Source of the DNA: Orychophragmus violaceus
Lineage: Eukaryota; Streptophyta; Magnoliopsida; Brassicales; Brassicaceae
Direction: 5' to 3'
Length of the DNA stretch: 64,000 nt
Assembly: GCA_030180135.1 (NCBI GenBank)
Contig: CM058229.1
Location: 39,273,522 to 39,337,521, forward strand
In this document: piece after piece, positions 22,903 to 33,941 of the stretch
Layout: each line of letters starts with the position of its first letter
Position numbering within the stretch: position 1 is the first letter of the stretch
The notes under the pieces: model-generated
What the model was told of the DNA's origin: nothing
Databases searched by the model: none
What the model saw: the letters and a program-made list of their open reading frames with translations, nothing else
Translations under genes and position numbers: made by a program

Positions 22903-23793
22903 CTATAAGGTATAACTTGAAGTAATAACATGAATACCTGAGGAAGTAGTCTCATACATCGACTTCAACTCCTCATAATCTTCCATGAATTTAATGCAAT
23001 TTCTCTTCCAATGCCCAGTCTCATTACAGTAGCAGCACTTACCAGCGTAAGAGGTATCTGACTCGGGCTCAGAAGACACACGCTTGCCATGATTCAAAAT
23101 CTGGACAACTTTGTCTTCACCCTTGTCAGCATTAGGTTTAGTAAACCTACCCTTCTCATTCATGAGATTGTACAGGGTACTCTTCACGTTTGGCTCAACT
23201 GTCTTGAGCATATCATGCAGTTCAGTCAACGTCTTCGTTAAGCCTTTCTTGATATAGTTCCTTACGAACTTATCATAGCTTGACGGCAGTGACTGCAGAA
23301 TGATCTCAGTTGCCAATTCCTGGCTAACTGGATAATCCAGTTTCCTCAGGTTATCAATGTAATCCATCATTTTACTGACATGAGGACTTACTGGATGATC
23401 ATTTGGTAGCTTGCAGCTAGTGAGAGATTTAACCAACTGGTATCTCTCCACTCTTACCTGCTCCTGAAATTTCAATTTCAGGCTGCTGATCATCTCTATT
23501 GGCGACTCCATGTTCTCATATTGCTTCAGCAAATCTGAGTCCATAGTAGCCAATATCAGACCACGCACATCTACCGCATCATTATAATGCTTATTCCAAG
23601 CATTATATACTGCATGAGAGGCATTGGACCCGATCCTCACGGGGAGAGCTCTCTCAAGGACATAGTCCTTTCTCTCCTGCCTGAGGACTAGCCTCAGGTT
23701 CCGCGACCAAGTCAAGAAATTTGATCCGTTCAGTTTGTCCATCTCAAGGACAGACCGGATCGAGAAAGTGTTTTGATTGTTTGTGCTAGTCAT
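22903..23793 (-). CDS. Copia B gag
   Basis: The 296-codon frame starts at the ATG at 23793 (minus). It has the KLNGSNFLTWSRNLRLVL block (about residues 17-34), a conserved LQSLPSSYDKFVRNYIKKG segment, and the zinc knuckle CCYCNETGHWKRNC near residue 260. It is longer in the linker before the knuckle than copia A and C (NLMNEKGRFTKPNADKGED). As in its relatives, the frame ends a few codons after TTSSGI, just before the protease, which is in another frame. Role: particle formation and RNA binding. The frame is open in a very young insertion, which suggests gag was under selection or was recently functional. Confidence 0.85.
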   Translation of the reverse strand: MTSTNNQNTFSIRSVLEMDKLNGSNFLTWSRNLRLVLRQERKDYVLERALPVRIGSNASHAVYNAWNKHYNDAVDVRGLILATMDSDLLKQYENMESPIEMISSLKLKFQEQVRVERYQLVKSLTSCKLPNDHPVSPHVSKMMDYIDNLRKLDYPVSQELATEIILQSLPSSYDKFVRNYIKKGLTKTLTELHDMLKTVEPNVKSTLYNLMNEKGRFTKPNADKGEDKVVQILNHGKRVSSEPESDTSYAGKCCYCNETGHWKRNCIKFMEDYEELKSMYETTSSGIHVITSSYTL

Positions 23794-25408
23794 AGCTGAA
23801 ATTTAGAGATAAATAGAGTTTTAGTTATTTAGTTCATAAAAGAGCAATCTTAACAACTTATAAGAAAACTCGCATTGCATTCAAAATTTCTTTGTTTAAC
23901 CTCATAAGAATGCAAATGATTCCGAGACCCATGTTCAGCTAAATCCAAAGTGGGCCACTGGCCGTCACCCGGAATTAGCTTTACTTGGTAAGCATACACA
24001 CAGCTAGTTATATCCAATAACTCTCGGTTGTGAATTGGGCCCAAGGCCCAATACACCAGATGTCTCAAGGCCCGGGACTCCCGATGGCCCAGTCAAGGAA
24101 ACCAATCTCTTACAGCCAAATAATCATCAATGTCTGGGACTCCCAATGACATCGATAAATCATATACCGTTTTACTTACGCGAAAACAGACACCTCACAC
24201 TGTAAGCCATGTCTATAATCAAATAAGCGTTAAACGGCTGACAAGATTGGAAAGACATCCAAGCTTGATATTGTTTTTGAGGATTTTTAAGTTTTATTTC
24301 CAAAAATAGAAGATTACTATTTTGGGAAACTTACTTATTTTAGAAACTTTCTAAATTTAGTAACATACTAAAAATAGAAATTTCTAATTTAATATTTTAT
24401 AAATATTTTGGGATTGGGTCACAAATTATAGGCCCAATTCTTGGCCCAAGACCATAGAATTCCAGTTGGCCCAATAATTTGACATAACCGATTCGGTTTA
24501 TTAATTCTGGTCCAAGACCAAATTAACTATCAAAACCATCGGTTATTTACTAAACCAGACCAGCTCTAAATTATTTGGTCCAACCAAATCAAACTTAGAC
24601 CAGCCTTCGGTTTAGGTTAAAATTCAATTTTGAATTTCAATCCGGTTTAACCAGAAATTAAATAATACCATGTATTAAATAATTTCCAGCAAACCGCGAT
24701 TTGGGTTAACCGCTTGAACCATACAATTATTGAATCAATTAATTGATTCATACATTAAAGAACCATACAATTGATTCATACTCAAATCGTATCTTAACAA
24801 CTTTTCAAGCGATCATGACATGATTAATAAACAAATTCGATTTGACAATCACGTGACAATCAACTTTTCAAACCCAAACCTTACCAAATTCGATCGACAT
24901 TTATAAAGCAAAGACAAATTACGAACATCACGATCGTGACATACACAAAAGTCAATTCATGCTTTTGTCCTTTTCCCAATTAATTTCATGCTTTTGATAA
25001 TCAATCGATCATGACTTATTCAAATCAATAATCCCTTTTGACTTTACCAATTCAAAATCGATCACGTTCTCTTGTGATTGCACTAATGATTAACACATAC
25101 GCTAATGATTAACACTAAAGGACAAAACGATCAACACATGCGATTCATACATGTTAACAATCGATTCAATAATGAGATTCACTAAAAGACAAACCAAAGT
25201 CAATGAATGATTAATCACTAAAGTCATTGATCAATACCAAGCACTAAACTGATTATACGATCGCACTAAAACAAAATAAATCGATTTGACCTTATTCATA
25301 CAATAATCGTGAAAACAAAGTCAACAAATGATTCAACAATCGATTCCAAATTAATTCAATAAGCGAATCGATTCATAATTAATCCAAATAACAAAAACCT
25401 AACGAACT
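23794..25408 (-). other. Copia B 5' leader, non-coding
   Basis: This is a long AT-rich leader between primer site and gag. It holds degenerate AACCGGTTT/AACCGATT-type blocks (24485-24720) that resemble the motif-2 region of copia A and C, and many ATTGATT/AATCGATT words (24720-25390). Only one motif-1-like word (TTCGATCGACAT near 24892) was found. No open frame is seen. Confidence 0.65.
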
Positions 25409-25421
25409 GGCTCTGATACCA
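25409..25421 (-). other. Copia B primer binding site
   Basis: The complement of TGGTATCAGAGCC lies one base outside the 5' LTR (25423-26056), so minus-strand synthesis is primed by tRNA-Met. Confidence 0.88.
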
Positions 25422-25422
25422 C

Positions 25423-26056
25423 TGAAGGATTATTGTGTTTTTCAAGGTTCAATTCTCAGATTGCAACCTAACGAATAATCTTAAACAAGGATCTAGGTTC
25501 TTGTAATCGAATCATAAAACAAACCTGGACATTACCTTTGCAGCGGAATTGTGGTGATGTCGAGATCAACGAGAACAGATGAATACCTGTTCCTCCTTGG
25601 TATCCACACGCTTACAAGCACGGATGGGCTGCTAGACCGAGTTGGAAAATCACAGAGAGAGAGGACGGCACAGCTCAGAAAATCGCAGAAGAGGTAGGTT
25701 TTCTGGCGCCTCCCTTTTGCCTTATATAGGCCCAAGTTATCAACTAATGGCCTATTAGGCTTTTGGGCCCAAGACACAAATCAGACAAAAGCCTGTATTT
25801 TGTCTGGCCCATCTCTCTGTACAAATACAGTAAATGCCTTTGCATCTTACCGTATTAATTCCATTTAACTTTCCCGTTAGCTATGGTGTGTGACCCTTAG
25901 GGATCATACAATACTGGTAATAAGTCCTAAACTTATAGATCATGAGCGGGCTCTAGCAAGTCATCATGATCACCCAGTATTTATGACTTATGTCTGATCT
26001 CGACACTTATCATACTTTCTAGAGATAGTACGGTAGATTTCAGGACATTCCCAACA
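25423..26056 (-). repeat. Copia B 5' LTR
   Basis: It is the partner of 18764-19397. It ends at CCCAACA, followed by the duplicated CACAG. Confidence 0.92.
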
Positions 26057-26061
26057 CACAG

Positions 26062-27241
26062 ATCCAACCGGATCGGGAAACCGACCATTACCCGGACTAC
26101 CACCTTTCCCGAGCAGCTCGAATATCCGGCCGAGGCAACTACGAGGCTCCGCTTTCGCCTCGAGCTCGGGACATCCTAACAGATAAAATACGGTACAGTT
26201 CCAAACTCCGCAGGTCGACCAGACGGGATCGATTCCCACAATCGATCTTCTTGACCCCGTTTTCCCGGGACAAACGTCCGATCAAGCACAAGCCCAGTTC
26301 ACGCCTACGACAGGCGATGAACACAATATGCTTAGACAGTATATTGAACAAGCTAAGGCCCAGTTCGTCAGTCTGAGCTCGAAAGTTCGCATGGCAACAA
26401 GCGCGGCGCCCGACATCGATCGAGTGATTGGAGAAACGCGACAAACGCCGTTCACAGACAGGATCGCCTTTGCACGAATCCGGGAAATAAAGAAAACAAA
26501 GTTTCCGGAGTTCTCTGGAAAATCGGATCCGAAAGCCCATATCAGGGCCTTCCGACTGGCAATGGCAAGGGTATACCTTACCGATGAGGAGAGAGAGCCG
26601 GCTTTCTGCAGGCTCTTCGTCGAAAACCTATCAGGCTCCGCCCTTGAATGGTTTGCCAGACTGGAAGAAAGGTTTATTGACAACTTCACCCAGTTCATGA
26701 CGGCTTTCCTCAAACAATATTTCGTCTTTATCGAGGAAAAGACTACCGAGGCAGCTCTATTTAGCGTCTCCCAGAAACCCGACGAGCCACTTCGCTCGTA
26801 CATCGACCGATTTAAGGAAATTAAATCCAAAATCGCAAACCCGCAAGACGAAGTAGCAATAGAAGCACTGAGACGCGGACTATGGTACTCGACCAGATTC
26901 CGCGAGGAAATAACTGTCCGCGAGTCTCAAACGCTCGATGATGCCCTTCATCGCGCATCGGCCTTCGCTCGCCTCGAGGACGAAACTACGACCCTCAGAG
27001 AAAAGCATCAAAAAGAAAATAACCCGTCGGGCTCGCAGAACTCGAACTCAAAAAAGGATTCCCGTAAATCAGGAAACGTCAATGCAGTCGAGAGCCCGAA
27101 GAGCTCGAAGAAATTTGAGTTCGACAAGGAAAAATTCTGTGATTTTCACAACAAAAGAGGACATTCGACTGAAGAGTGCTACACTCGAGCTAAAGACGAG
27201 GCTCAAAAGCGAGAGTCCAAAAACAAAAAAGAGTCAGAAGT
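26062..27241 (+). pseudogene. TAT gag, capsid and zinc-knuckle part
   Basis: Gag resumes after copia B. The open frame from 26328 carries the retrotransposon gag core: FPEFSGKSDPKAHIRAF, AFCRLFVENLSGSALEWF, LEERFIDNFTQFMTAFLKQY and PLRSYIDRFKEI. A basic linker and a knuckle-like CDFHNKRGHSTEEC (C-x3-H-x5-H-x4-C) follow. Upstream text 26062-26327 is in a compatible frame but has a stop near 26180. TG2 interrupts the gene at 27242; the last codons before the stop at 27285-27287 belong to TG2. Before the insertions the protein would have been a typical TAT gag. Confidence 0.8.
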
Positions 27242-28396
27242 TGATAGGTCTAGTTTTAACCCTATTCTAACTGCAAGTGCACAGTGATGTAGTTGTAGTA
27301 CTTAGGGTATCGAATCCACAGGGACTCCGGTCAACGATAGAATTAAAACAGAAGAAATTAAACTAGGAGAAAGCAATATGGGAAAGCAGTAAATCAGCAA
27401 GCAGAAAGTAAATAGCAGCGAGTTGTGAGCAAGGAAACAAAGCGTTAAGTCTAGGAAGTTCTCAGGAAATCAGGAACACAAGCAATCAATCAATCGGGAT
27501 CTAATCAGAAACTGTTATAGAACTCAAAACACAGATATAGAATTAACCAACTCTCGTTGCGAGAATTCTCTAAGTCTAAGTGCAGCAATCCAAATCTCTT
27601 TGCAATTACTAACAGATTAAACCAGCTTTAATTCCAAGTTTGATATATTCACAATTAAACTAAACCAAATCTCTTTGCGAGTAATTTAATTGCTCATCTA
27701 GGTTCTTTCTAGCTAATTAACCAACTGTCGTTGCATCAATCAACCTAACATCATAAATCTGGATAGCTACTTCAGATTAAGCATTAAGAGCAATCCTAGG
27801 CGAAGAACTAGCAGATATGAATCCCTACAGATTGATTAAACTATAATTCCATGAAATCCCTAATGAGAATCCCTAAACTTAACAGGTAATCTACTCAGAC
27901 ATGTTCATCGAAACAGAAAACATCTTGAATAGAAAACCAAATATTATAAAATCAAATAAAGAACTGGGGTTCGAAATCAAGTCTCTTTCGAGAACAAGAT
28001 CAGCCCCTAAAACTCTCTCTGAATAAAATAAAGCGTAGCCTAAACAAGTGGCTAAAAACCCTAATATATAGTCTAAAACACGTTTTGGGCCTTTCTGCAA
28101 ATCTGGGCTTTTCTGCAATATCAGCATTCTTTATTAAACCGCCGAGTATGGCCCATCTCGCATATGCAACGATCGACACCAAAGGTGTGTCGATCGATGC
28201 ATTCCTCAAATGTCTACAGAGAACTCTATCTCTCGGCCAAACACTACAAAAAGCTCCAGAAAGTGCCATAATCACCAAATATGCTTCAAATGTGCTTGTA
28301 CCTAATAAACACCTGAAAAGACTCTAAAACATAGTAAAGGACTCGATAAATAAGATATATACCATGGTTAAAAGCCCTAAAATCCATGGTATATCA
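27242..28396 (-). repeat. TG2 3' LTR
   Basis: It is a full-length partner of 31436-32590. It has a motif-1 pair at about 28168-28201 (centre spacing 21). TATA-like text TATATAGTC lies near 28067 on the plus strand. Confidence 0.92.
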
Positions 28397-29737
28397 ACTC
28401 CCCCACACTTAGCCTTTGCTTAAGCAAAACAAAGAACTAGAATGTAGTGAAGAGGTTTGAAAACTTTCAGAAACTCTTTTTGTCCTAGAAGCAACAACAC
28501 TCAGATTCTCCTTAGTAAACCACATGAAAGAATCAACCTGCAGACATCAAGACCAACATATACTTCCCCCACACTTAGCAATTGTCCTAAGTAAACTCCA
28601 CAATCACATTCACGCATTCAAATTCACCCTACTGACTTCTGCAAGTATTTAAGTGCGGTCTCACCTAAGGAGTATTGATCAAAGGCACATGGACTCTTAC
28701 CTTATCAGCTCTAGACCACCATACTATCTTTCTCTAGTCCCTTTCTTCTCTTTTCCCTTCCTTAGCATTCTGATTTTTCCCCATTGGGTATCATTTTTTT
28801 TATCAGTGCTCTTCCCGTTAAGGGGTGTACTTTGGACACATTCCATGGATGCACAGGATATGATAGTTATAGCTACCACTCCCATGACCACTTCGGAGTT
28901 ACTAACTCATCCTCAGCTTATTATCTTTTTTTTTTTTATGGAAGGGGAGAAGGGGACTAAATAGGACAGGTTTACAGGCTGTGTCAGAACTAATCAAGGG
29001 AATCCGACACAAAGTATACCAAGCCCTTAGGTGAGAAATCTAAGTCAGTATTAAGGTGAAGTCAGTAAAAGGATCCTCTGATACCTGAAGTGATGTGGGT
29101 GTCCTCGGTAGGTTGATCTGTGATGGGTTTTCTAATAGTCATAGATAGATCCTGCAACTTCATCCCAATGGTTACTTAAGTTCCTGCAAGTGCTGCTAAT
29201 CTTCTCAAAAAATCATTGGTTCCTACTTAAACTGGTTTTGACTCAATAAAACAAAATTTTGAAAAACGGGACTGACTCTAAGAAAACAAAAGCGTGCGTC
29301 AGTAGCTCCTCCCCCACACTTAAAACACACTGTCCCCAGTAGTGTCAAGCTTAGGGTCCGTGAGAATAAATAATCAAATTGAAACAATCCGGAAAGTTGC
29401 AGAACACGTACCTGACGTCGCCCTGTGTCGATCGATGCCACAAGGGTGTCGATCGATGCAAGGCGAATTTTGCTCGCGGTTATGTGAATAACCGATGTCT
29501 AAACCGCAATTGATTCGGTAAACCGTAAATCGCAACTACATAGACCTATGCACTAGGTGTGTCGATCGATGCAATGCGATTTTGCCTGTTTCTCAAGCCT
29601 TTGAACACACAAAAACAGAAAAATTAAAAACACCAAATCAAATTGAAAAACGAAAACTAAAACGAACCTAACAGTGGGTTGCCTCCCACTCAGCGCTTGT
29701 TTAAAGTCAGTAGCTTGACTATGGGAAGAGATCAGAT
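28397..29737 (-). other. TG2 3' UTR and purine tract
   Basis: On the minus strand this follows the coding pieces and ends in the tract GTGTGGGGGAGT (complement at 28397-28410). Motif-1 copies lie at about 29424-29460 and 29556-29572. The block 28640-29340 is homologous to 50580-51300 of TG3, including an A- or T-rich simple stretch near 28925. Some family members carry short frames here, but I see no protein family. Confidence 0.7.
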
Positions 29738-31314
29738 TCAGGGCGGTTTCAACAGAGACTTTGAGTGTCTCTGTGAATATCTCTTCATCCAAGGAGGTGT
29801 ATATGCTTTCAGATCATGAGGCTTCCCAAGGAATGAATAAACAGCATCAGGGCGGGAGCGAAGCTTGGGTGGAATACTGCGTTTTCCTGTATTCAAAGTG
29901 ATGCGGTCAGGAGGTTTAAGCTTAGATGATTTGTGCCTTACCTTTGGTGCAGATCTGATGTCTGGAGCTTTCTGCTTATGAGCAGTTGCAGATACTGAAG
30001 ATGTTAGAGCAGGTTTAAGAGGAACCACCATCTTCTTCTCTCTACTATCAGATACTGTAGTTCCACCAATCTGAACTTCTTCTTTCAGATCACCATCAGT
30101 GGAGATCATCTTCTTTCATGAACTCGCGAAGCTTCAGCTGGTAGAGTTTCATTCATCTTCTTATTCACCACTACCATGCACTTGACTACACTCTTCCCAT
30201 GTTTAGACCTTATAGGAACTTTTGGGAATGGTATTGGAGGTTTGTAGACCCGTTCCTTAGCAAAAACATCAGATTTGGGCGAAATTGGGTCTGTCCGACT
30301 GTCGCGTCGACCAACGCAGAGTGGGTGTCGGTCGTCATTGAATTGATGTCGACCTTCAGTGTCGACAATGGTCAATTTCTGTTCGTCGCAAGAGCTCGAA
30401 ATTGCCGTCAGAACTGCGTGTCGACCGACACTAAGGGCGTGTCGATCGATGCATGTCTCAGACAGACAATATTCATCCAGAAAATCCGAGATTATGCTAT
30501 CTTCTTCACCTAGCAACTCAATCTCATCTCTTAAGGTCACAGCTTTGATGGATCTGTACTGTTCAGCTTTCCCAACTTCATTATGCCTTTGTATTGCTTG
30601 AGATGTCTGTTGGATTTTAACATCCAGCTTCTTCACATATGTGCTCAGGTATTCAAACTTCCCATTCAGATTTTCATGTATAGCTTGAAGCTTCCTGTCG
30701 AAGTCTACAACAAACTTGGTCTGATCCTCTAGTAACTGCTCCATCATGGATTCCATCTTGCTCTTATAAGCATTAGCAGCAGGAGGTGTCTGATAGGTGG
30801 ATGATCCATAAGTCCACTGATTACCCTGCTGATTTCCAAAACTGTCTCCTTGGAATCCAGAGCTATTGATGTAGTTCAATTCCTCTTCCTGTCTTTTCAA
30901 CAACTGCTCCATCATGGTTTCCAATCTGCTCTTATATGCAGGTGCAGGTGGTGCTTGGTAAGAAGAAACACCATAGTTCCTCGAGAAGGCATTACCCTAT
31001 TGCTGGAAAGGTCCCTGAAAAGCAGATTCATGACTGTAGAATTCATTCCCTCCAACGCAGTTGATAGCTTCTTGCGCATACTTTTCAAGTAGAAGACTAT
31101 GCAGATAGTCGACTTTACTCTTCAACCCAGCTATCTGTGAACTGTCAATCCCTGAGCCGAAAATATCATTCTGACACATCGTCCTTACGATCTCCTCTTG
31201 GTGCTTCCGCGAAACTGTGTCGACCGATGCAATAAGAGCGTCGATCGATGCAGTGCGAAAACTGTGACGATCGACACACATGACCGTGTCGATCGATGCA
31301 GGGCGAACAGGCAT
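29738..31314 (-). pseudogene. TG2 gag-tail and protease-tail remnant
   Basis: Three minus-strand frames: 31314-30997 (SSQIAGLKSKVDYLHSLL), 30924-30106 (INSSGFQGDSFGNQQGNQ, TYQTPPAANAYKSKMES, LNGKFEYLSTYVKKLD) and 30109-29738 (FLGKPHDLKAYTPPWMKR). These correspond to the C-terminal half of TG3 gag and the tail after its protease. The capsid core (MDHIDKFE to QYQRDCPHHGF in TG3) and the DLGA protease centre are missing, so no particle protein can be made. In-frame motif-1 copies encode CIDRHALSVGRHA-like text at about 30455-30410. Confidence 0.8.
31218..31302 (-). repeat. Motif-1 array in TG2 leader
   Basis: Four copies of TCGATCGA/TCGACCGA cores lie at about 31219, 31240, 31268 and 31291, close to the primer site. 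TG3 has the same arrangement at 47455-47545. Confidence 0.8.
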
Positions 31315-31411
31315 ACCTGAAACGCAAGGAAAAAAAAATTAGCAGCCAAAAACAAAAAACGAAAAACCTAGTCTAAACCCTAAGTTCAAATCTATCGAGG
31401 ACTCAAAAGAG

Positions 31412-31429
31412 TCCCCGGCAACGGCGCCA
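31412..31429 (-). other. TG2 primer binding site
   Basis: It is the complement of TGGCGCCGTTGCCGGGG, identical to the TG3 site, located inside the 5' LTR at 31436-32590. This site type is usual for Athila elements. Confidence 0.85.
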
Positions 31430-31435
31430 AAAACT

Positions 31436-32590
31436 TGATAGGTCTAGTTTTAACCCTATTCTAACTGCAAGTGCACAGTGATGTAGTTGTAGTACTTAGG
31501 GTATCGAATCCACAGGGACTCTGGTCAACGATAGAATTAAAACAGAAGAGATTAAACAAGGAGAAAGCAATATGGGAAAGCAGTAAATCAGCAAGCAGAA
31601 AGTAAATAGCAGCGAGTTGTGAGCAAGGAAACGAAGCATTAAGTCTAGGAAGTTCTCAGGAAATCAGGAACACAAGCAATCAATCAATCGGGATCTAATC
31701 ATAAATTGTTCTTGAACTCAAAACACAGATATAGAATTAACCAACTCTCGTTGCGAGAATTCTCTAAGTCTAAGTTCAGCAATCCAAATCTCTTTGCAAT
31801 TACTAACAGATTAAACCAGCTTTAATTCCAAGTTTGATATGTTCACAATTAAACTAAACCAAATCTCTTTGCGAGTAATTTAATTGCTCATCTAGGTTCT
31901 TTCTAGCTAATTAACCAACTGTCGTTGCATCAATCAACCTAACATCATAAATCTGGATAGCTACTTCAGATTAAGCATTAAGAGCAATCCTAGGCGAAGA
32001 ACTAACAGATATGAATCCCTACAGATTGATTAAACTATAATTCCATGAAATCCCTAATGAGAATCCCTAAACTTAACATGTAATCTACTCAGACATGTTC
32101 ATCGAAACATAAAACATCTTGAATAGAAAACCAAATATTATAAAATCAAATAAAGAATTGGGGTTCGAAATCAAGTCTCTTTCGAGAACAAGATCAGCCC
32201 CTAAAACTCTCTCTGAATAAAATAAAGCGTAGCCTAAACAAGTGGCTAAAACCCCTAATATATAGTTTAAAACACGTTTTGGGCCTTTCTGCAAATCTGG
32301 GCTTTTCTGCAATGTCAGCATTCTTTATTAAACCGCCGAGTCTGGCCCATCTCGCATATGCAACGATCGACACCAAAGGTGTGTCGATCGATGCATTCCT
32401 TAAATGTCTACAGAGAACTCTATCTCTCGGCCAAACACTCCAAAAAGCTCCAGAAAGTGCCATAATCACCAAATATGCTCCAAATGTGCTTGTACCTAAT
32501 AAACACCTGAAAAGACTCTAAAACATAGTAAAGGACTCGATAAATAAGATATATACCATGGTTAAAAGCCCTAAAATCCATGGTATATCA
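31436..32590 (-). repeat. TG2 5' LTR
   Basis: It is the partner of 27242-28396 with about 2% divergence. A motif-1 pair lies at about 32362-32395. Confidence 0.92.
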
Positions 32591-32595
32591 GAAGT

Positions 32596-32777
32596 CGAGG
32601 AGGAAACTCCATCTGTCAAAAAGGAAAATTAACAGACCAAAGAGTCAAACACCAAGAAGACTTCTCAAAACAAACGAGAGCGGTCTAAGGAGCCGAAATC
32701 TCCCGAAACCCTCCCCCAGGGGTCGCAGAAGCGATTCAAGGTCATTCTCGGCGAACTCAGCCTATGCAGCACCCCGG
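32596..32777 (+). pseudogene. TAT gag C-terminal fragment between nested elements
   Basis: This short GC-rich stretch is TAT sequence between TG2 and copia C. It has basic coding text (for example SKRFKVILGEL-like words near 32735). It is bounded by the two target duplications, GAAGT on the left and CCCGG on the right. It continues at 39835. Confidence 0.6.
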
Positions 32778-33502
32778 TGTTGGGATTATGTCCTGAAATC
32801 ACATTGTACTTACTCTAAAGATAGTTGTATTGTCGAGATCGGACAATTCATATGATACTGGGTAGTCATAATGTTTTGCTAGAAACCGCTTATGACAAAT
32901 GAGTTGTAACTCATTTCTAGTATCGTGTGAACCTACAGGGTCACACACCTAAGCGAGCTAGATATACTTTGTGTGGGATCGATCATTGGCATATGATCTG
33001 ATCAGTGTGTATTGGATACACATTGAATTGAGTTTTGAAGAGGTGTGTCGATCGATGTTGTGAGTGTGTCGATCGACGCAGGGTTTTCGAGTAAGTGTGT
33101 CGATCGATGCAGTATGCGTATCGATCGATGCACAATGGGCCTCGAGACTGATGTTTCGAGTTATTGACTTAAACGAGTCGGGTTTTGATCCGAAAGTCGT
33201 TTGGGTCATCCCAGGTCGATATATAATGTCTTATATGATCGACCTAAGCCCGGGCCGTCAGAGTTGCTTCTCAGAGAGAAAGAAGAGACACAAAACGCAT
33301 AGATCCACAGGAGATCCGATTCCCGGTACTAGCATCCCGGCGGATTCCAGCTTGTGTGCGTGTGGACTACGATAGAGGCGCAGCGATTGAGGCGCTTCAG
33401 ATCTCGTTTACCTGTTCCAATTTCCGCTGCCAATCTCCAGGTAATCACGAGGTCAGTTCCTAGATTCGATTACCTAGACCCTGGATCCTAGGGAATCCAA
33501 CA
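32778..33502 (+). repeat. Copia C 5' LTR
   Basis: It starts TGTTGGGATT and ends GGAATCCAACA. It holds four motif-1 copies with centres at about 33051.5, 33072.5, 33103.5 and 33124.5, that is two pairs each spaced 21 bp. A TATATAATG box lies near 33220 inside an inverted repeat. Confidence 0.93.
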
Positions 33503-33503
33503 G

Positions 33504-33516
33504 TGGTATCAGAGCC
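33504..33516 (+). other. Copia C primer binding site
   Basis: TGGTATCAGAGCC lies one base after the LTR and is complementary to initiator tRNA-Met. Confidence 0.9.
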
Positions 33517-33646
33517 ATAGGGTTTAATAGATTAAATCAGTTGCCTGGAATTCGATTAGAATGGTTTTTAATTGAATTGATGCTAGCTAGGATTCGTTTT
33601 GATAATTAGGATCTCGGATTTGTTAGTTATCGAAAACGAAGAACTG

Positions 33647-33935
33647 CGTTTTCGCACAGCATCGATTGATGCACTGGGTATGTCGATCGTTGCAACGCGA
33701 AAACGACAGAACTGATTTAGGGTTTTCGCACAGTATCGATCGGTGCACTGGGTGCATCGATCGATGCAGCGCGAAAATGCAAAAGCAATTGTGTTTTCGC
33801 ATAGCGTCGGTCGACACAAGTTTGTGTCGATCGATGCACCGCGAATTCGCCTAATTAAAGAATGGGTTTCGATTTAGAAATCGCACTGTATCGATCGACA
33901 CACTGGGTGCATCGATCGACACAGGCTGTGCGAAA
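33647..33935 (+). repeat. Four composite palindrome units in copia C leader
   Basis: Each unit is a pair of TCGATCGA-cored palindromes bracketed by an outer inverted repeat TTTTCGC ... GCGAAAA. Unit 1 has 9-bp perfect outer arms (33647-33655 and 33697-33705). Unit 2 has arms 33723-33729 and 33771-33777. Unit 3 starts at 33794 with a partial right arm at 33841. Unit 4 has TCGCAC (33891) and GTGCGA (33928). RNA or single-stranded DNA could fold each as a stem with two side hairpins. Confidence 0.85.
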
Positions 33936-33941
33936 GGATAG

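Larger units (their letters stand above)
18764..26056 (-). mobile_element. Copia B: Ty1/copia element on the minus strand, open gag, dead pol
   Basis: LTRs of 634 bp (18764-19397 and 25423-26056) are flanked by CACAG (18759-18763 and 26057-26061). The primer site complement GGCTCTGATACCA lies at 25409-25421 and the purine tract complement at 19398-19411. I count only about two differences between LTRs, making this one of the youngest insertions. Even so, protease, integrase and RT are heavily broken while gag is open. Gag is clearly related to copia A and C, but the LTR and leader are different and essentially lack motif 1. Confidence 0.93.
27242..32590 (-). mobile_element. TG2: deleted Athila-like gag element, minus strand
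   Basis: LTRs of 1155 bp (27242-28396 and 31436-32590) start TGATAGG and end TATATCA. They are flanked by GAAGT (27237-27241 and 32591-32595). On the minus strand the primer site TGGCGCCGTTGCCGGGG lies at 31412-31429 and the purine tract next to 28397. Between them are only gag-tail coding pieces and a 3' UTR. The gag capsid core, the protease catalytic part, RT and integrase are absent. About 24 differences between the LTRs were counted. It is a non-autonomous relative of E1 and TG3. Confidence 0.92.

Noticed and set aside
26282..26830. 182-codon minus-strand frame opposite TAT gag
   Set aside because: It is the mirror of the gag core. The plus strand has the family motifs and the minus strand has none.
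33647..33935. CRISPR-like array
   Set aside because: Repeats are short palindromes with variable spacers of only a few bases inside a plant LTR element; there are no cas genes.
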